From Lineus longissimus (lineage: Eukaryota > Nemertea > Pilidiophora > Heteronemertea > Lineidae), in NCBI RefSeq assembly GCF_910592395.1, contig NC_088316.1, forward strand, positions 19,406,001 to 19,470,000: 64,000 bases of DNA, in the 5' to 3' direction. Shown in pieces: positions 10,195 to 26,631 of the stretch. The translations under genes and the position numbers were made by a program. Every line of letters starts with the position of its first letter. Position 1 is the first letter of the stretch. The notes under the pieces were generated by a model that was not told the origin of the DNA, did no database searches, and saw only the letters and a program-made list of their open reading frames with translations.

Positions 10195-11140
10195 TTGGTG
10201 AAATAATGTAACAGAAAAGAACTGCAATGAAATATATACCAGTATATTGTGTTTGTGTGACATCCCTCTCCCTGTCTCAGTGATGCACTGGATGAAGAGA
10301 ACCCACTGACGCGATTTGTCGCTTTGCAAAAATCGCTGGAATTGTCCGCTACTACGACAAGTCGCCGCGTGCCGAATTTCATAACCTGTTCCCACGAGGG
10401 CGTTATCTCTGACGATTGACATCGAGGTCGCAAAGAGTTCATTTAGACACCTCTCACAGACCATTTGAGACTTGTCTTCACACGACCCAGAACTAGATAT
10501 GATTGGACCAAACAGTAAATATACGTCAACGACCGGCGTACCCCTTTAACCATCTAGGCACCAGTGGTTTACAATATCCTCCGCCTCTCGATATGACGAA
10601 TTAAGAAGCATAAAAGGTCTGAAGCTCAGGATACCCTAATTCCAATGTATCCTCGAAAATACCAGCAGCCGATTCGATCCATCGTCGGTAGTACTCGAAC
10701 GCCCGGAATCAGTATGTGCTGCAGTTTGATAAGTTTGGATGCGGGGTATGATAATGATACTAATGAAAATGTTGACATCAGTATATGGTTGATGAGATAA
10801 CAAGATAAGGAAGAAGAAAAAAAGAGAAAAGTGCGGCAGATTCACTGGGAGTCGAACCCGTGACCAGCCGATCCACAGTCAAACACTTTCAGCGCTGAAC
10901 CGTCAAGGAGCTCTCTATTCAAGGTGTCTCGAAGACGGCCTGTCGGAGGACAACCTACCCCCGGGAACTTACTGGATGAACAGCTTAGATTGATGAAAGA
11001 CTGTGACAATCTTGTCTCCTAGGCCTCATCACTGGAGTTTAATCCAAGGCGGCGAGATGGTGAATTGACTTTCACCAGTCGGGATCAAGAACATGAGACC
11101 GTCATCAATCCAGCAAGCAAATTGAAGAATACTAAATTGA
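10195..11140. other. 3' flank of the metalloprotease and spacer between convergent genes
   Basis: No gene is supported. The stretch should contain the metalloprotease 3' untranslated region; no strong AATAAA is visible on the plus strand. Minus-strand frames at 10039-10464 and 10191-10442 are shadows of the last exon and its flank. A tRNA-derived element occupies about 10810-10912. Confidence 0.6.
10810..10912 (-). repeat. Second tRNA-derived element
   Basis: Read on the minus strand: GGTTCAGCGCTGAAAG resembles a D-arm/A box, GACTGTGGATC occupies the anticodon region, and GGGTTCGACTCCC is a good B box with a three-pair stem, followed by a T/C-rich tail (10801-10832). The acceptor stem does not close, so a tRNA-derived SINE or tRNA pseudogene fits better than a functional tRNA. 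Confidence 0.5.
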
Positions 11141-11146
11141 TTTAAT
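11141..11146 (-). terminator. Candidate PIBF1 polyadenylation signal (ATTAAA variant)
   Basis: TTTAAT on the plus strand is ATTAAA on the minus strand, about 615 bp past the PIBF1 stop. No canonical AATAAA on the minus strand was seen between the stop and this point, so this is the best visible candidate. Weak support. Confidence 0.25.
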
Positions 11147-11759
11147 AATTTGAACAATAACAAATGAGAAGATACAAATGTTTATATCTCTTAAGAAATA
11201 TTTACATGTACATCAATCTGATCAGAGGATGACCAGCATCTACTCCATCTATTAATCTATTAAACATCCAAGAACTGCAGAAATATTCCAGTATGAGTGT
11301 CAAGAGTGGGCATCATCAGAAGTTTACTCACTATTAAAATCAAGTTCAATCTAAAAATAAAAACATGTCCAGCACCTACCCTAACACCACGTCCCCACAT
11401 GGATCTTCCTGACAAAACTGTCTTCAGAACCCATGCACTGAGTTTTAAACCTGCTCGACCTTTGCGATAACATTTCTACACAGCCCATAACTTACAAGTT
11501 AAATGTTACAATACTTAGGTTTTGTTACTGGTAGGAGAGCATTGTTGTCTGCTACTAACGGTCAGAAAATTATTCTAACCTGGGTTCTCAGCCCATCTCT
11601 AAAATCTAAATTACAGACCTAAAATCTCTAAATCTTTTAGTACAATAAAAATTTACAGTTATGTATGTATGTATGATAAAAGGTTCAATATGTAGATCAG
11701 AAACTGATATCGCTTTTCCCTCTTCGATCAATTGGGCGTGGCTCACACAAGTCCATTCA

Positions 11760-16332
<4,573 letters not shown>

Positions 16333-16450
16333 ATTTTAGGCCAGAATTACTTTTGATTATGATAAAAAAGCTACTTTTGTGGAAGTAAATAAAACGAAAG
16401 TTCGAAATTGGCACCAAAATATTTCCCACATCCGGGGATTTTTCAGTTTC

Positions 16451-16461
16451 GGCGCATGCGT
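16451..16461. promoter_or_regulatory. NRF1-like palindrome upstream of PIBF1
   Basis: GGCGCATGCGT, about 120 bp upstream of the PIBF1 ATG, is close to the NRF1 consensus (YGCGCAYGCGCR). NRF1 sites are common in promoters of housekeeping and ciliary genes in animals. It falls in the 467-bp spacer between AGK and PIBF1, where a PIBF1 promoter is expected. Confidence 0.4.
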
Positions 16462-16632
16462 AGTATTGTCAGCTATCTGGGTTGGTGTAAAATGGACACG
16501 CGGCCAGGTAAATGGAATTTCGGAGACATTGTCACAACCACCAGAGACTGTCTCAACTGCAAGGCGACTGCATGTCTCACACACCTTACAATGGAAATCA
16601 ACTCAGAACATAAAAATATTTTTGAACAATAT

Positions 16633-16638
16633 TTTATT
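16633..16638 (-). terminator. AGK polyadenylation signal AATAAA
   Basis: TTTATT on the plus strand gives AATAAA on the minus strand, about 160 bp past the AGK stop and well upstream of the PIBF1 start, a suitable place for AGK transcript cleavage near 16610-16620. Confidence 0.55.
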
Positions 16639-16799
16639 CTATACAAATCATATACACAGAGTAGGATTAACTTGTTCCCATCGTATTCTCCAATTGATTG
16701 TACTGAAACGAGATTCTGATACACTCTACAGTACAAAATGTTTCTTCCACTGCCTGCTCCTCATATTAAACATGTTGATCCACCTGACATCCTTGCTAA

Positions 16800-19700
16800 T
16801 CATGATGGTCCAGTTCCTTGTGGGTCATAAAACACATGGATTCCATTCTTTAAAACTGTCACTTCTATCGGCATTGCATCATACTCCTCATTGTCTATAT
16901 AGAACCAAGCTTCTTCATCCTGTAAAAAGAGATAGGGACCAATGAAGTTCATAATATAATTATTGATTAGCTTAGGCGGGGGCTACCCCATGGCCATTAC
17001 TTACCTCTTTCAGATGTGGTGTAAACTTAAAACTTCCAACCGTCAACACGTCACTATTGCTAGTTATGTCTCTGTAGGGCTTTTTGTCCAGTTTTGAGAA
17101 ACTGAAATGGAGGGACAGGCATAGTAAGAAATGGAATAGCATCATATATGGGGATCATAATCAATGAAATTGGGAAATTGTGCTTATGTCAATATTCCGA
17201 ACAACTTCTTTTTCTTCGGCAACACACACTTACCCTTCCTTTAAGAAGTCTTTACGCTCTAATACTGGTGAAATGCTGATCTCTGTACTTGCTTCATTCT
17301 GCAATCAATAAATCAAGATGAAAATCATGAGGGGGACAACCAATTGAAGACCTTGACACCTTTGATACAGAATCTTTGAAAAAAGCTTGTGCTGATTCTC
17401 ACAAGATGTTGTGATGGACTTGGTGCAGAATTTGATAGCGAATGTCAGTTCCAGCTGCTTCCACTTGCAGGGCACTCCCGAGGATGAAAATGAAAGACCG
17501 CGGGCCAGTAAAGTCTCTCACTTGTCCTTGTCTGTGATAGCATACAGCTTCCCGATAGCAAAGTGCTCAGTGATCCCAGGGCATGTTAAAACAGGCCTTG
17601 AAGTACAAGAAATTGTTATAACATGTACCTCATTTTGAAAATAATTATTTGATCTGGCCGTGAACTGAACTCCATTGACTTCTTTATGATACTGAACACC
17701 ACAGTCTTCATTGATAATCTTGGTAAAATCTAAAAAATGGAAAAATGAAACATTAAAATCTTATTGAAAAGTGGACCCAACACCTAAAAGACGTGATTAA
17801 TTTCTCCAGTACATATTCTATACAACCTTACCTTCAAACCTGGGCTTGAATAGCACATGCCACCATCTCCACTCTGGCGCTGGCCGACATGCACTACACC
17901 CTGAACATGGGTTCCCATAGACTAGCTCCCCTTTCACCTCTGGTGGCCACTGCTGCTTTATGGAATATTTCAAGTAATTGTAATGATGCTTGAATTTACC
18001 AAAATACCAGTTTCTGTGAAAATAAACACAAGTGTCAGCTTATTAACAAGTGGCACAATGAGGCAACTACAAGAACTAACAACACTCCAATCCAGGTTGG
18101 AGTTGTTGACTGTGTGGGATCCTTTGCTACTCTTCGACCAGATCTCAAATAGGAGTGCAACAGCAGCAAGTGCCTAGTGGTATCAGCAAGGTCCATGTTG
18201 GCAACTTAAGATTCTTCAGACCTCATCGGCAAACTCACTTTTTCTTCTTCTTTTCTGCTTCTCTGTAAGCACCCCATTCAATACCACTCACTGAATACAC
18301 AGTTTTATCATCTTTTCCCTAGAAAAAGCACAATGTACATCAAGGTCATCTTTAACTTGTATGGAAGCCTCAATGATCATGTTCTGGTGAAGATATCACA
18401 GGAAATCTTCGACAGAAGTTGAGCAAATGATATGCACTTTTTGAACAACTTGGTCTTGCTCTCTCAATTGTTTTCAATTCGAAGTGCCTCACATTGGCTG
18501 CAGCAGCCTTGATTAGGCAACTGAGCCCACTTGGTTGGTTTTAAATTCGGAATCACTATCTGCTGCATTTCTTTGGCATAATACACAAGTTTAAGGAATT
18601 GTAGAACATAAAAAGACACTTAACTTCACTGTAAAGTTATAATTATTCACACCTCACCTTGACAGAGAGAACATTGACAGGTTTCGTTGATCCTTTTATG
18701 ACAGCCATGGTAGCATCTATCAACCACTGGACTAGTTCCTTCTCCTCCCGGTAACCGAACAACAAACCAGCAAAGGAGCTTACGTTCCCAAGGGGAAGGA
18801 CACCAACGGGAATCTGCTGGGAAAGCTTGTCTGATCTTCTGAGGAGACCAGTCACAACCTGGAAGCAAACTGTCCGTGAGAGGATGTGGAATTGAGATAG
18901 AAGTAAAGTCTAACCTCTTTAGTGAGGACAACCTTGGGACTGACAAATGTGGTTTTTAGAGGTGTGTCTTGATTATATCAGTCATGGTGACTTGAAATGA
19001 CAGTAATTGGACCAAAGGCGATGGTCTGTATGGAGGGATAGCGTTAGACTAGAGCAAAAGTGTCTTCTTTAGGTTCTGTTGTATATTCATATGAACACCT
19101 TGGAAACCTGGCTTCTGGGTGACCAGTTACAATCTGATGCCTGAAGCCTGTATCCAATATCACCCAGGTGTCTGTCCACCCAGATTTTTATAACTCAATC
19201 TTTGGGTCGGGGTCTATAGGAAGATGCTGTATCACAGACATGCATGCATTACCTCTAAGAGTGTTCCATCCCCTCCAGCTACCATAACACAGTCAGCATT
19301 CTCCAGGACATCCATGTACTTCTTGGCTTGGCCTTCATATTCAGTCTGAAACAATGACATGCAGGCAACATTACGAAGAGACAAGAGGGAATATCGAACC
19401 TCGGAGTTTGAAATTGAAGCTTGGGCTCATGGCATGTTGTTATTCATGAAGTCAACTGCATCTGCAGGGTACAACACAAACAACAATTGATCTCGATACT
19501 TACTTTCACAATGCCGACCTCAAAACCGGCCAAGTGAAGTAAGGGGGCAACATTCTTCTCAAATAACTTCCTAGCCTTCCTGGAAAACAAAAAATATTCA
19601 CCTGAGGCCTCAAAAAAAGGTATGCAGACTAGAGAGGTGAGTTTGGGTAAAAAAGGATTCCTTGAACTCGATATTTCTGTGTCAGAGCAGAGTCTTACAC

Positions 19701-20351
19701 TGCGACTTGAGGTGTTTCTGTATGCCATGAGCGATAGACTTACCACTAACCATGAATATCATCATAATAAAGGGTAAGTCTCAATCAAAGGTTTTGATTG
19801 AAAGGTAATATCCTTACCCGCTTCTTGCCGCCGGATTCAGAAACACAGTCACCTTTCTGGGTTTCTCATGAGGAAGGACTGGCTGATCACCATATTTCTG
19901 CAATAATGCAATTAACATTCACGATTCAGAAAAGAAAAAAATCATGAAAAAATATGATAGATATTATTATTAAGAGAGGGAGCAGGAGAACTTTCCATCA
20001 GTTATCATATCAGCATTTCTTAATTTAGTCTGGCTTTACTTGTGCTCACCTTCGCTTCTGCACAATATTTTCTCCGCAGTTCTTCTTCCCTGAAATCAAT
20101 CAAAGTAAATGGTAAAAGCTGATATAGTACGCCACACTCCGACACAGAACGTCGGACGGGATGTGTTCTATTTACGGTCAGGTATATTTGGCATAGTGAA
20201 AGCGAATTTCGCGGCAGAAGACAATTTTTCATCCTTACTGGTATTTCTGCTTTGCAAAATTCCCACCCCATGCAATCAAACCACTGGCAAAAAGGGACTT
20301 TTTCCAGTTATTTCTGATAGTTTTGGCAAAACCGACGACACGTGCCGCCAT
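16800..20351 (-). CDS. AGK: Acylglycerol kinase, mitochondrial
   Basis: Twelve minus-strand exons join in phase: 20351-20239, 20089-20050, 19897-19818, 19579-19504, 19345-19253, 18858-18658, 18318-18239, 18013-17832, 17729-17629, 17298-17234, 17101-17005, 16919-16800, giving 415 residues (human AGK 422). AGK phosphorylates mono- and diacylglycerol to lysophosphatidic and phosphatidic acid at the mitochondrial inner membrane and in vertebrates is also a TIM22 import-complex subunit. The N-terminus has TIRNNWKKSLFASGLIAWGG, like the AGK membrane-anchoring start. VTVFLNPAARSG and KARKLFEKNVAPLLHLAGFE open the DAGK catalytic fold, AGGDGTLLEVVTGLLRRSD is the nucleotide-binding glycine motif, and VGVLPLGNVSSFAG follows. 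YSVSGIEWGAYREA and the C-terminal EEYDAMPIEV with FYDP match AGK specifically rather than ceramide or sphingosine kinases. The ATG at 20349-20351 is the only good start. Confidence 0.97.
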
Positions 20352-21247
20352 GATTAATTGTCGCTTGCCGGTAAACTTGGTTAAATTATTCCAGGACGAC
20401 CGCGTGTGACTGCCTTCGACGGCTCGTGTCCGACTTTACAGTATTCAAAAATGTATGTATACAGAGTGTCTTGAGCCCGCTCCTGGCTCCCCTGCCGTTC
20501 ACCAATCATTGCCAATCATACTACATAGTACGCACATAAAACGTCCACACAGGAAGGAGTAATGCCGCGAGAATTTGGTGGCTTTGTGTAACTTTATATT
20601 GCCTGCCTAGCTGCTGCCTTAATTGTCCCTTTAAGTTGGCCGGTTCCAGGTGTGGATGGTAAATCTGAGATCTTTTTTCTAAGGGGACATCTAACAACTA
20701 AACAAGATGCATCCCACAGCTTCACCCCCCAAACTCCAATAAGCTGGTATTAAATTAGTGACTAATTACCGTAATTAGGCCTACCAGGACAAACTGGGAA
20801 CGCCGACACATTCACACCAATATTCACTCAGTATGCCAATCAAGTTCCAACACAGGCGGAGTTTAGTGACGTCACTTTCTACTATTGTACACAAGCTATG
20901 TGCTTCTGTCGTGATATGGTAGAGAGGGCCGCAGACGATACCTAAATTGGCCAATTTCTTCTAAGTGACTCGAATTTAGATTTAAGAAATGATTGGGAAT
21001 AGCTTCATTAGGATTTTAGAGGAGATATCCGTACTAATTCTGTTTAGAAAATCACCAGGGAAGGAATATAACTGATTCGATACAAGTTTTTAAAACCACC
21101 TGTACTATTTGTGTACTGTCACTACTGAGTGTACTGTGTGTAATAGCGGTGGATAAGGAGTTATCCGTCAATTGTTGATTTACGGTAAGAGTGGTCACCA
21201 TTTCGAAACTATATGGATACATAGTATTTCTATACCAGAGGCAGAGT
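20352..21247. other. Divergent AGK/FAT4 upstream region
   Basis: Noncoding spacer between the AGK start (minus strand) and the FAT4 promoter (plus strand). It should hold both 5' leaders and both promoters. Apart from the CCAAT pair at 20502-20516 I can name no site with confidence. Confidence 0.7.
20502..20516. promoter_or_regulatory. Paired CCAAT boxes upstream of AGK
   Basis: ACCAATCATT and GCCAATCATA place two CCAATCAT motifs exactly 10 bp apart, about one helical turn, some 150 bp upstream of the AGK ATG. CCAATCA is close to the NF-Y consensus. Spacing and position suggest an AGK promoter element; a role for FAT4 is also possible. Confidence 0.4.
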
Positions 21248-21254
21248 TATAAAT
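21248..21254 (+). promoter_or_regulatory. TATA-like box upstream of FAT4
   Basis: TATAAAT lies 89 bp upstream of the first in-frame ATG (21337) and 179 bp upstream of the preferred ATG (21427). Initiation near 21278 would include both. Confidence 0.35.
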
Positions 21255-21426
21255 GGAAGCCAGTGCTTTTTTGAGGGTGTGTCATTCTGTTTGTTTGGTT
21301 AGATAAGGGTTAGAACGTGTAACAAACGCTAGCAGAATGAGGAGAGTACAATACCTTGGGCCGGGTACATCAGAGGACCAGGGGTGCACCTTCTTGACCC
21401 CAAGAACTAAGAACGTTATCTTCCCA

Positions 21427-24400
21427 ATGAGGACTTGTAGTAAGCTCCTGTTGCAACTGACACTCCTGTTATTTTTGTTCACATTTGCTCGAGGACAGGG
21501 CCCGGGGACAAATCTTGAAGGTGCAGCGAGATTTGCAGACGAGAGGGTTAATTTCACAATATACGAGAACCAGCCTCCCGGGACGGTTGTCGGGTTCATT
21601 CCAATCAAATCAGGATTCACTTACAAGTTTAATCAACAACCGAAAGAGTTCACATTAGATCCAAACACTGGTGAACTCTCGACAAATATGACTTTAGATC
21701 GCGAAGGATTATCTAGCGATCGCATTAATCTCTTGGTGCTAAGTAGTCATCCAGTTTATCCAATCGAAGTTTATATCACAGTCAAGGATTTAAACGACAA
21801 TGCTCCAGTATTTCCTCATCGTAGTGTCGAAGTTAAATTTCCAGAAACCGCACTTGTCGGTGCTTGGAATATCTTAGATATGGCAGTCGATGCGGACATT
21901 GGTGATAACGGGACAGTCGATACTTACAAAATCATCTCCGGGAACGATGACGGGAAATTTGCCATCCAACTCTCAGCTAATGATACAAATCCACTTCTCT
22001 TCATCAAAATCAAGAAGAAATTAGATCATGAAGAAAAAGACTCTTATCAGTTGAACATCTCCGCCCAAGACAAAGGTACACCGCCAAGGTTCGGCTACCT
22101 ACAAATAAACATTAGCGTCACTGATATTAATGATAATCCGCCCAAATTTGATCTCAGTTTTTATACGGCAAGGGTGAATGAGAGTGCACCAATTGGAACG
22201 ACTGTGATACAAGTCCGCGCTACGGATCTCGATACTGGCATAAAGTCTGATATCATCTACTCTGCTGATGATGAATCAATGTTTACAATAGACTCGCTGA
22301 CGGGCGTCATTACAACCACACTGAAGCTCGATTGCCCGAAATCCTGTAAAGAAGCTCTCACTGACTGTAATGAGTATGAGAAAATTAGTACTTGTGTCAT
22401 CAACGTTCAAGCGAAAGATGTTGACCGCTCTGGAAATTCTGGATCACTGGTTGGAAGAGCTAGGGTCAGCGTGACATTGGATGATGAAAATGACCATAGT
22501 CCTGTCATCAAGTTCCAGTACGCTGGTGGTCTGGATGTCGCGGCTGTGGATGAAAGTGCTCAGGATGGAGATATCGCAGCGTTCGTCACTGTCACTGATA
22601 GCGATGCTGGAACAAATGCTGAGACTATGCTCCAGCTCACTGCTGGAAATGAACTTGGACATTTCCGATTGGACAAACTTGTCATGACACACTATGTCGT
22701 CAAAGTTGCCGGGAGAAACTTAGATCGAGAAAAGATCAACAAATACAACCTGACTTTAGTTGCCACGGACAAGGGAACACCGCCAAGAAGTTCAACTGCT
22801 TTCTTGATTGTGCGGGTGAATGATGTAAATGACCATGCACCGGAATTCCAGAAGACTAGTTATCACGTTGAGCTAAGCGAACTTGTCCAAATTGGAAGCT
22901 TCGTTGTTGGAATAACGGCAACAGACAACGATACTGATTTCAATGAGCAATGTCAGTGCAAGCTCCGATATGCTATCGTTTCTGGCAATGATCTTGGGTG
23001 GTTTCAAATCGACAAAGACACGGGACTCGTCTCAACGAAGACCTTATTAGACCGCGAGCAACGTTCATTAGTGAACTTGAACATTTCTGCAATGGATTAT
23101 GGTTCCCGACCTCACATTTCTTTCACCAGACTTGCAATAAACATTTTTGACGAGAATGACATGGTTCCAACATTCAGCCAGATTACATTCAACATCGCCA
23201 AAACAGAAGGTCTTCCAGCTGGAACTGAAATCCTAACAGCAACTGCTGTTGATAATGATGGTGGCGTCAATGGTACTGTGGTTTATTCTTTATTACCCGA
23301 AGTCAACCACAACTATCCAAAAACATTCTCATTGGATTCAAAGACTGGTCGTCTCACTACGAGGATGACTCTCGATCGGGAAGTGGTGCCATTTTATGTT
23401 GTCAAGATCAAGGCGCAGGATGGCGGTACTCCGTCCCTGTCTTCAACCACTACTGTTTATCTGAACGTAACAGATATCAATGACAATCCACCTATCTTTT
23501 ACCCACGGAACTACTTTGCGACTGTCATGGAAAATAAACCATCTGGAACCACAGTTGTGCAGGTGACGGCAACAGATTTAGACGCTGGAGAAAATGGTCG
23601 TATTCTTTACTCCATCGTTGATGGTGGAGAGGGGAAGTTCACCATCAGTAGTTCCACAGGGTGGCTGACCACAACGGCGACCTTGAACAAACAACAGAAA
23701 TCCAAGTACACCATTAATCTCAGCGCTAAAGATCCTGGCAATTTAGTTGCACCTGCGCCAGCCATTGTCGAAGTCTCGGTTATTGACAAGTTAGCAGTTT
23801 CACCTGTATTTAGTCAATCGAGCTATGTTTTCCTTGTTGATGAGGACAGTGACGATAAAACACCAAACATTGGAACTAAAATCGGGAAGGTTACAGCATC
23901 AAACCCACAAACTAGCGCAAGTATAGTCTATGCAATCAGCAGTGGGGATCCAGATCAGATTTTCAGAATTGATGCGGCAAGTGGGAACCTTTTCACCAAC
24001 CGTAAAGTTGACCGGGAAAAGCATCAAAAGTTTTCTCTGAAGGTTATCGCAAAAGCTGGGTCAATGTTTGGAACAACAATGGTGAATATTACTGTGAAGG
24101 ATAAGAATGATAACTCACCGGAATTCGGTTTGTTGTCAGTTGATGCAGTCGTCATGGAGAACTGGCCTGTGGGACATGAGGTGTATCATGCTCAAGCAAT
24201 TGATAAAGACCAAGGACCAAATGCCCTAGTGAAATACACACTGATCCAGGACCCTGATAATGCCTTCGGTATTGACCCAGACACCGGCATAATCTTCCTG
24301 AACAAACCAATCATAATTGAAACCAAGAAATCATTCCAGTTACAAGTGAGTGCAGTCGATAGTGGAACTCCACCGAAATCTTCCACGATGCAAGTACGGC

Positions 24401-26631
24401 TTACTGTTCAAGATGTCAATGATCACACACCAACTTTCACTCAAGACAAATACGAGATTGCCATTTCTGAGTCTCTTGAAGTAAACACCCGTTTTTATGC
24501 CGTAAGTGCCCGGGATGCAGATGATGGTCCAAATGCCGATGTGGCCTATAGTATCATAAAGGGAAATGTCAATAATAAGTTTGGTATCTTTCCTGATGGT
24601 TTCCTCTATGTTGCCCAACGTTTGGACCGTGAGAACCGGGACACCTACAAATTAGTTCTGAAGGCTGCTGATAGAGGAACTCCACCGCGTAGCTCCACAT
24701 CAAGCATCATTATACAGATTCTGGATGCAAATGACAATAAACCAAAGTTTTCCAACAGTTCGTACACCATGTATTTGTTTGAAAATGCTGCCTCCGGTAC
24801 GTCCGTTGGCACCGTCTCAGCTACAGATCGTGATATCGGCCGAAACCAGGAGATAATGTATTTGTTAGAAAAGGGCATGAACGACTTTGAGATCAATCCA
24901 TCCACTGGTTTGATCATCAGCGAGAAGGTATTTGATCGTGAGGAAATGTTACGCATCAAAGGTCAGGATTTTGTGGAGTTTACCGTCATTGCTATGGATC
25001 ATGGTAGTGTCCGCCAACAGGAGCAAGCGACAGTCAAGGTCATCATTCAAGACCGTAATGATAACACACCCCGCTTCACTCAACAGTTGTATGAAGATAG
25101 CCTGTATGAAAATGCTAACTTGGAAACACAGATTATCAAGGTCTATGCGGATGACATTGACAGTGGTCCAAATGGTTACATCTTCTACACAATCACAAGT
25201 GGCAATGAGGACAATAAGTTTCATATCAATCAAGGATCAGGGCAAATTAAACTTGTCGGAAAGCTTGACCGCGAAACAAAAGATTCTTATGAACTTGTTG
25301 TAACTGCTCAAGACAAAGCGCCAGTTAACCCTCTCTCTGCAACAGCGACGGTCAGGATAAAGGTCTTGGATTACAATGACAATACGCCAGTCTTTGGTCC
25401 GTCCCAGCTTCTTGCTGATTTGCCAGAAACGACCAGTCCTGGGGAACTGATCACAACGTTTTCAGCCACGGATCAAGACTTTGGAAGCAATGCTTTGGTC
25501 AGTTACGGTATATCCAGTGGAAATCAAGTGGGAACGTTCAATCTGGATGCAAACACTGGTAGACTTTACCTTGCGAAGAAAGTAGATTATGAAGCTACTC
25601 CGAAGTTCTTCTTGAATATCACTGCAACAGATTATGGTAACCCTCGCCTCTCATCCACGATTAGTTTTACTGTCAATGTTATCGATTATAATGACAATCC
25701 TCCAGTTTTTCCGTCCGATCCCATTGGTCGCCAGATACAAGAAGGAATCCGGCCCGACACAAGCATCGTCCAGGTACTCGCAACTGACCCTGACTCTGGT
25801 CCAAATGGGCAAGTGCGCTATTCTCTCATTCAGGAAGTTGGCAATTATTTCAAGATCGATGCTGTGACTGGTTGGATAAAAACTAACGCAGCCATCGATC
25901 GCGAAAAGGAGGACAACTTCGTTTTGAAAGTGATCGCTGTTGATCAAGCACTACCTGCAACTTTACGGAAATCGGCAGAGAAAATGGTGAACATCATTGT
26001 CATGGATTCAAACGATAATGCACCAGAGTTCATCTCTATGGACGCATGTGTCATGCCATATGGGGCTGTCGCTGGGTCAAAGGTCACAACTATCCAAGCT
26101 ATTGATGCCGACACTGGGAGGAATGCAAATGTTTCATATGCTTTAACGAGTGGTGACTCAAACACTTTCACGCTCAATGGAGAAACTGGCGACCTCTATT
26201 TGAGGATCAGTGTACCACAGTCAAAGCTGACATACGAATTGAACATCGCTGCAAGAGATCAAGGTATGAGTGACCAACTCGGCAGAAAATCAACCAACTC
26301 AAAATTCACTGTCATAATCCCTGGTGACGGTGGCCCGACATTTTCAAAGTCACGGTATGATGCTACAGTGACGGAGAACACTCCTGCCGATCGGTCAGTT
26401 GTAACTGTTTCTGCCTCCTACCCTGGCAGCAATGGAGGGTTGATACAGTATTTCATCACTTCGATCACATCTGGTGGAATAAAACAGCCGAGATACTTCA
26501 AGGTGAATCCGACGAACGGCATCATCAGCACGGCAGAAGTTTTGGACCGGGAGACGGGATTTGAGGACTTCCTTGTTGAGGTTGTGGCAGTGGACAAGAG
26601 AGTTGGAACACCAAAGACAACGAAAGTTGAG
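21427..26631 (+). other. FAT4: FAT4 exon 1: signal peptide and cadherin repeats 1-15 plus most of 16
   Basis: A single 5.2-kb coding exon. Repeat ends are marked by DLNDNAP, DINDNPP, DENDHSP, DVNDHAP, DENDMVP, DINDNPP, a degenerate DKLAVSP, DKNDNSP, DVNDHTP, DANDNKP, DRNDNTP, DYNDNTP, DYNDNPP, DSNDNAP and a degenerate PGDGGP. LDRE motifs occur in most repeats. Repeat 3 has a four-cysteine insertion (22333-22395). The exon ends in phase 0 at KVEV|V with GTAAGA. Confidence 0.95.

Noticed and set aside
16379-16945. 188-codon plus-strand open frame over the AGK/PIBF1 spacer
   Set aside because: It overlaps the last AGK exon and the polyA signal on the other strand, and its translation has no domain or composition of a real protein.
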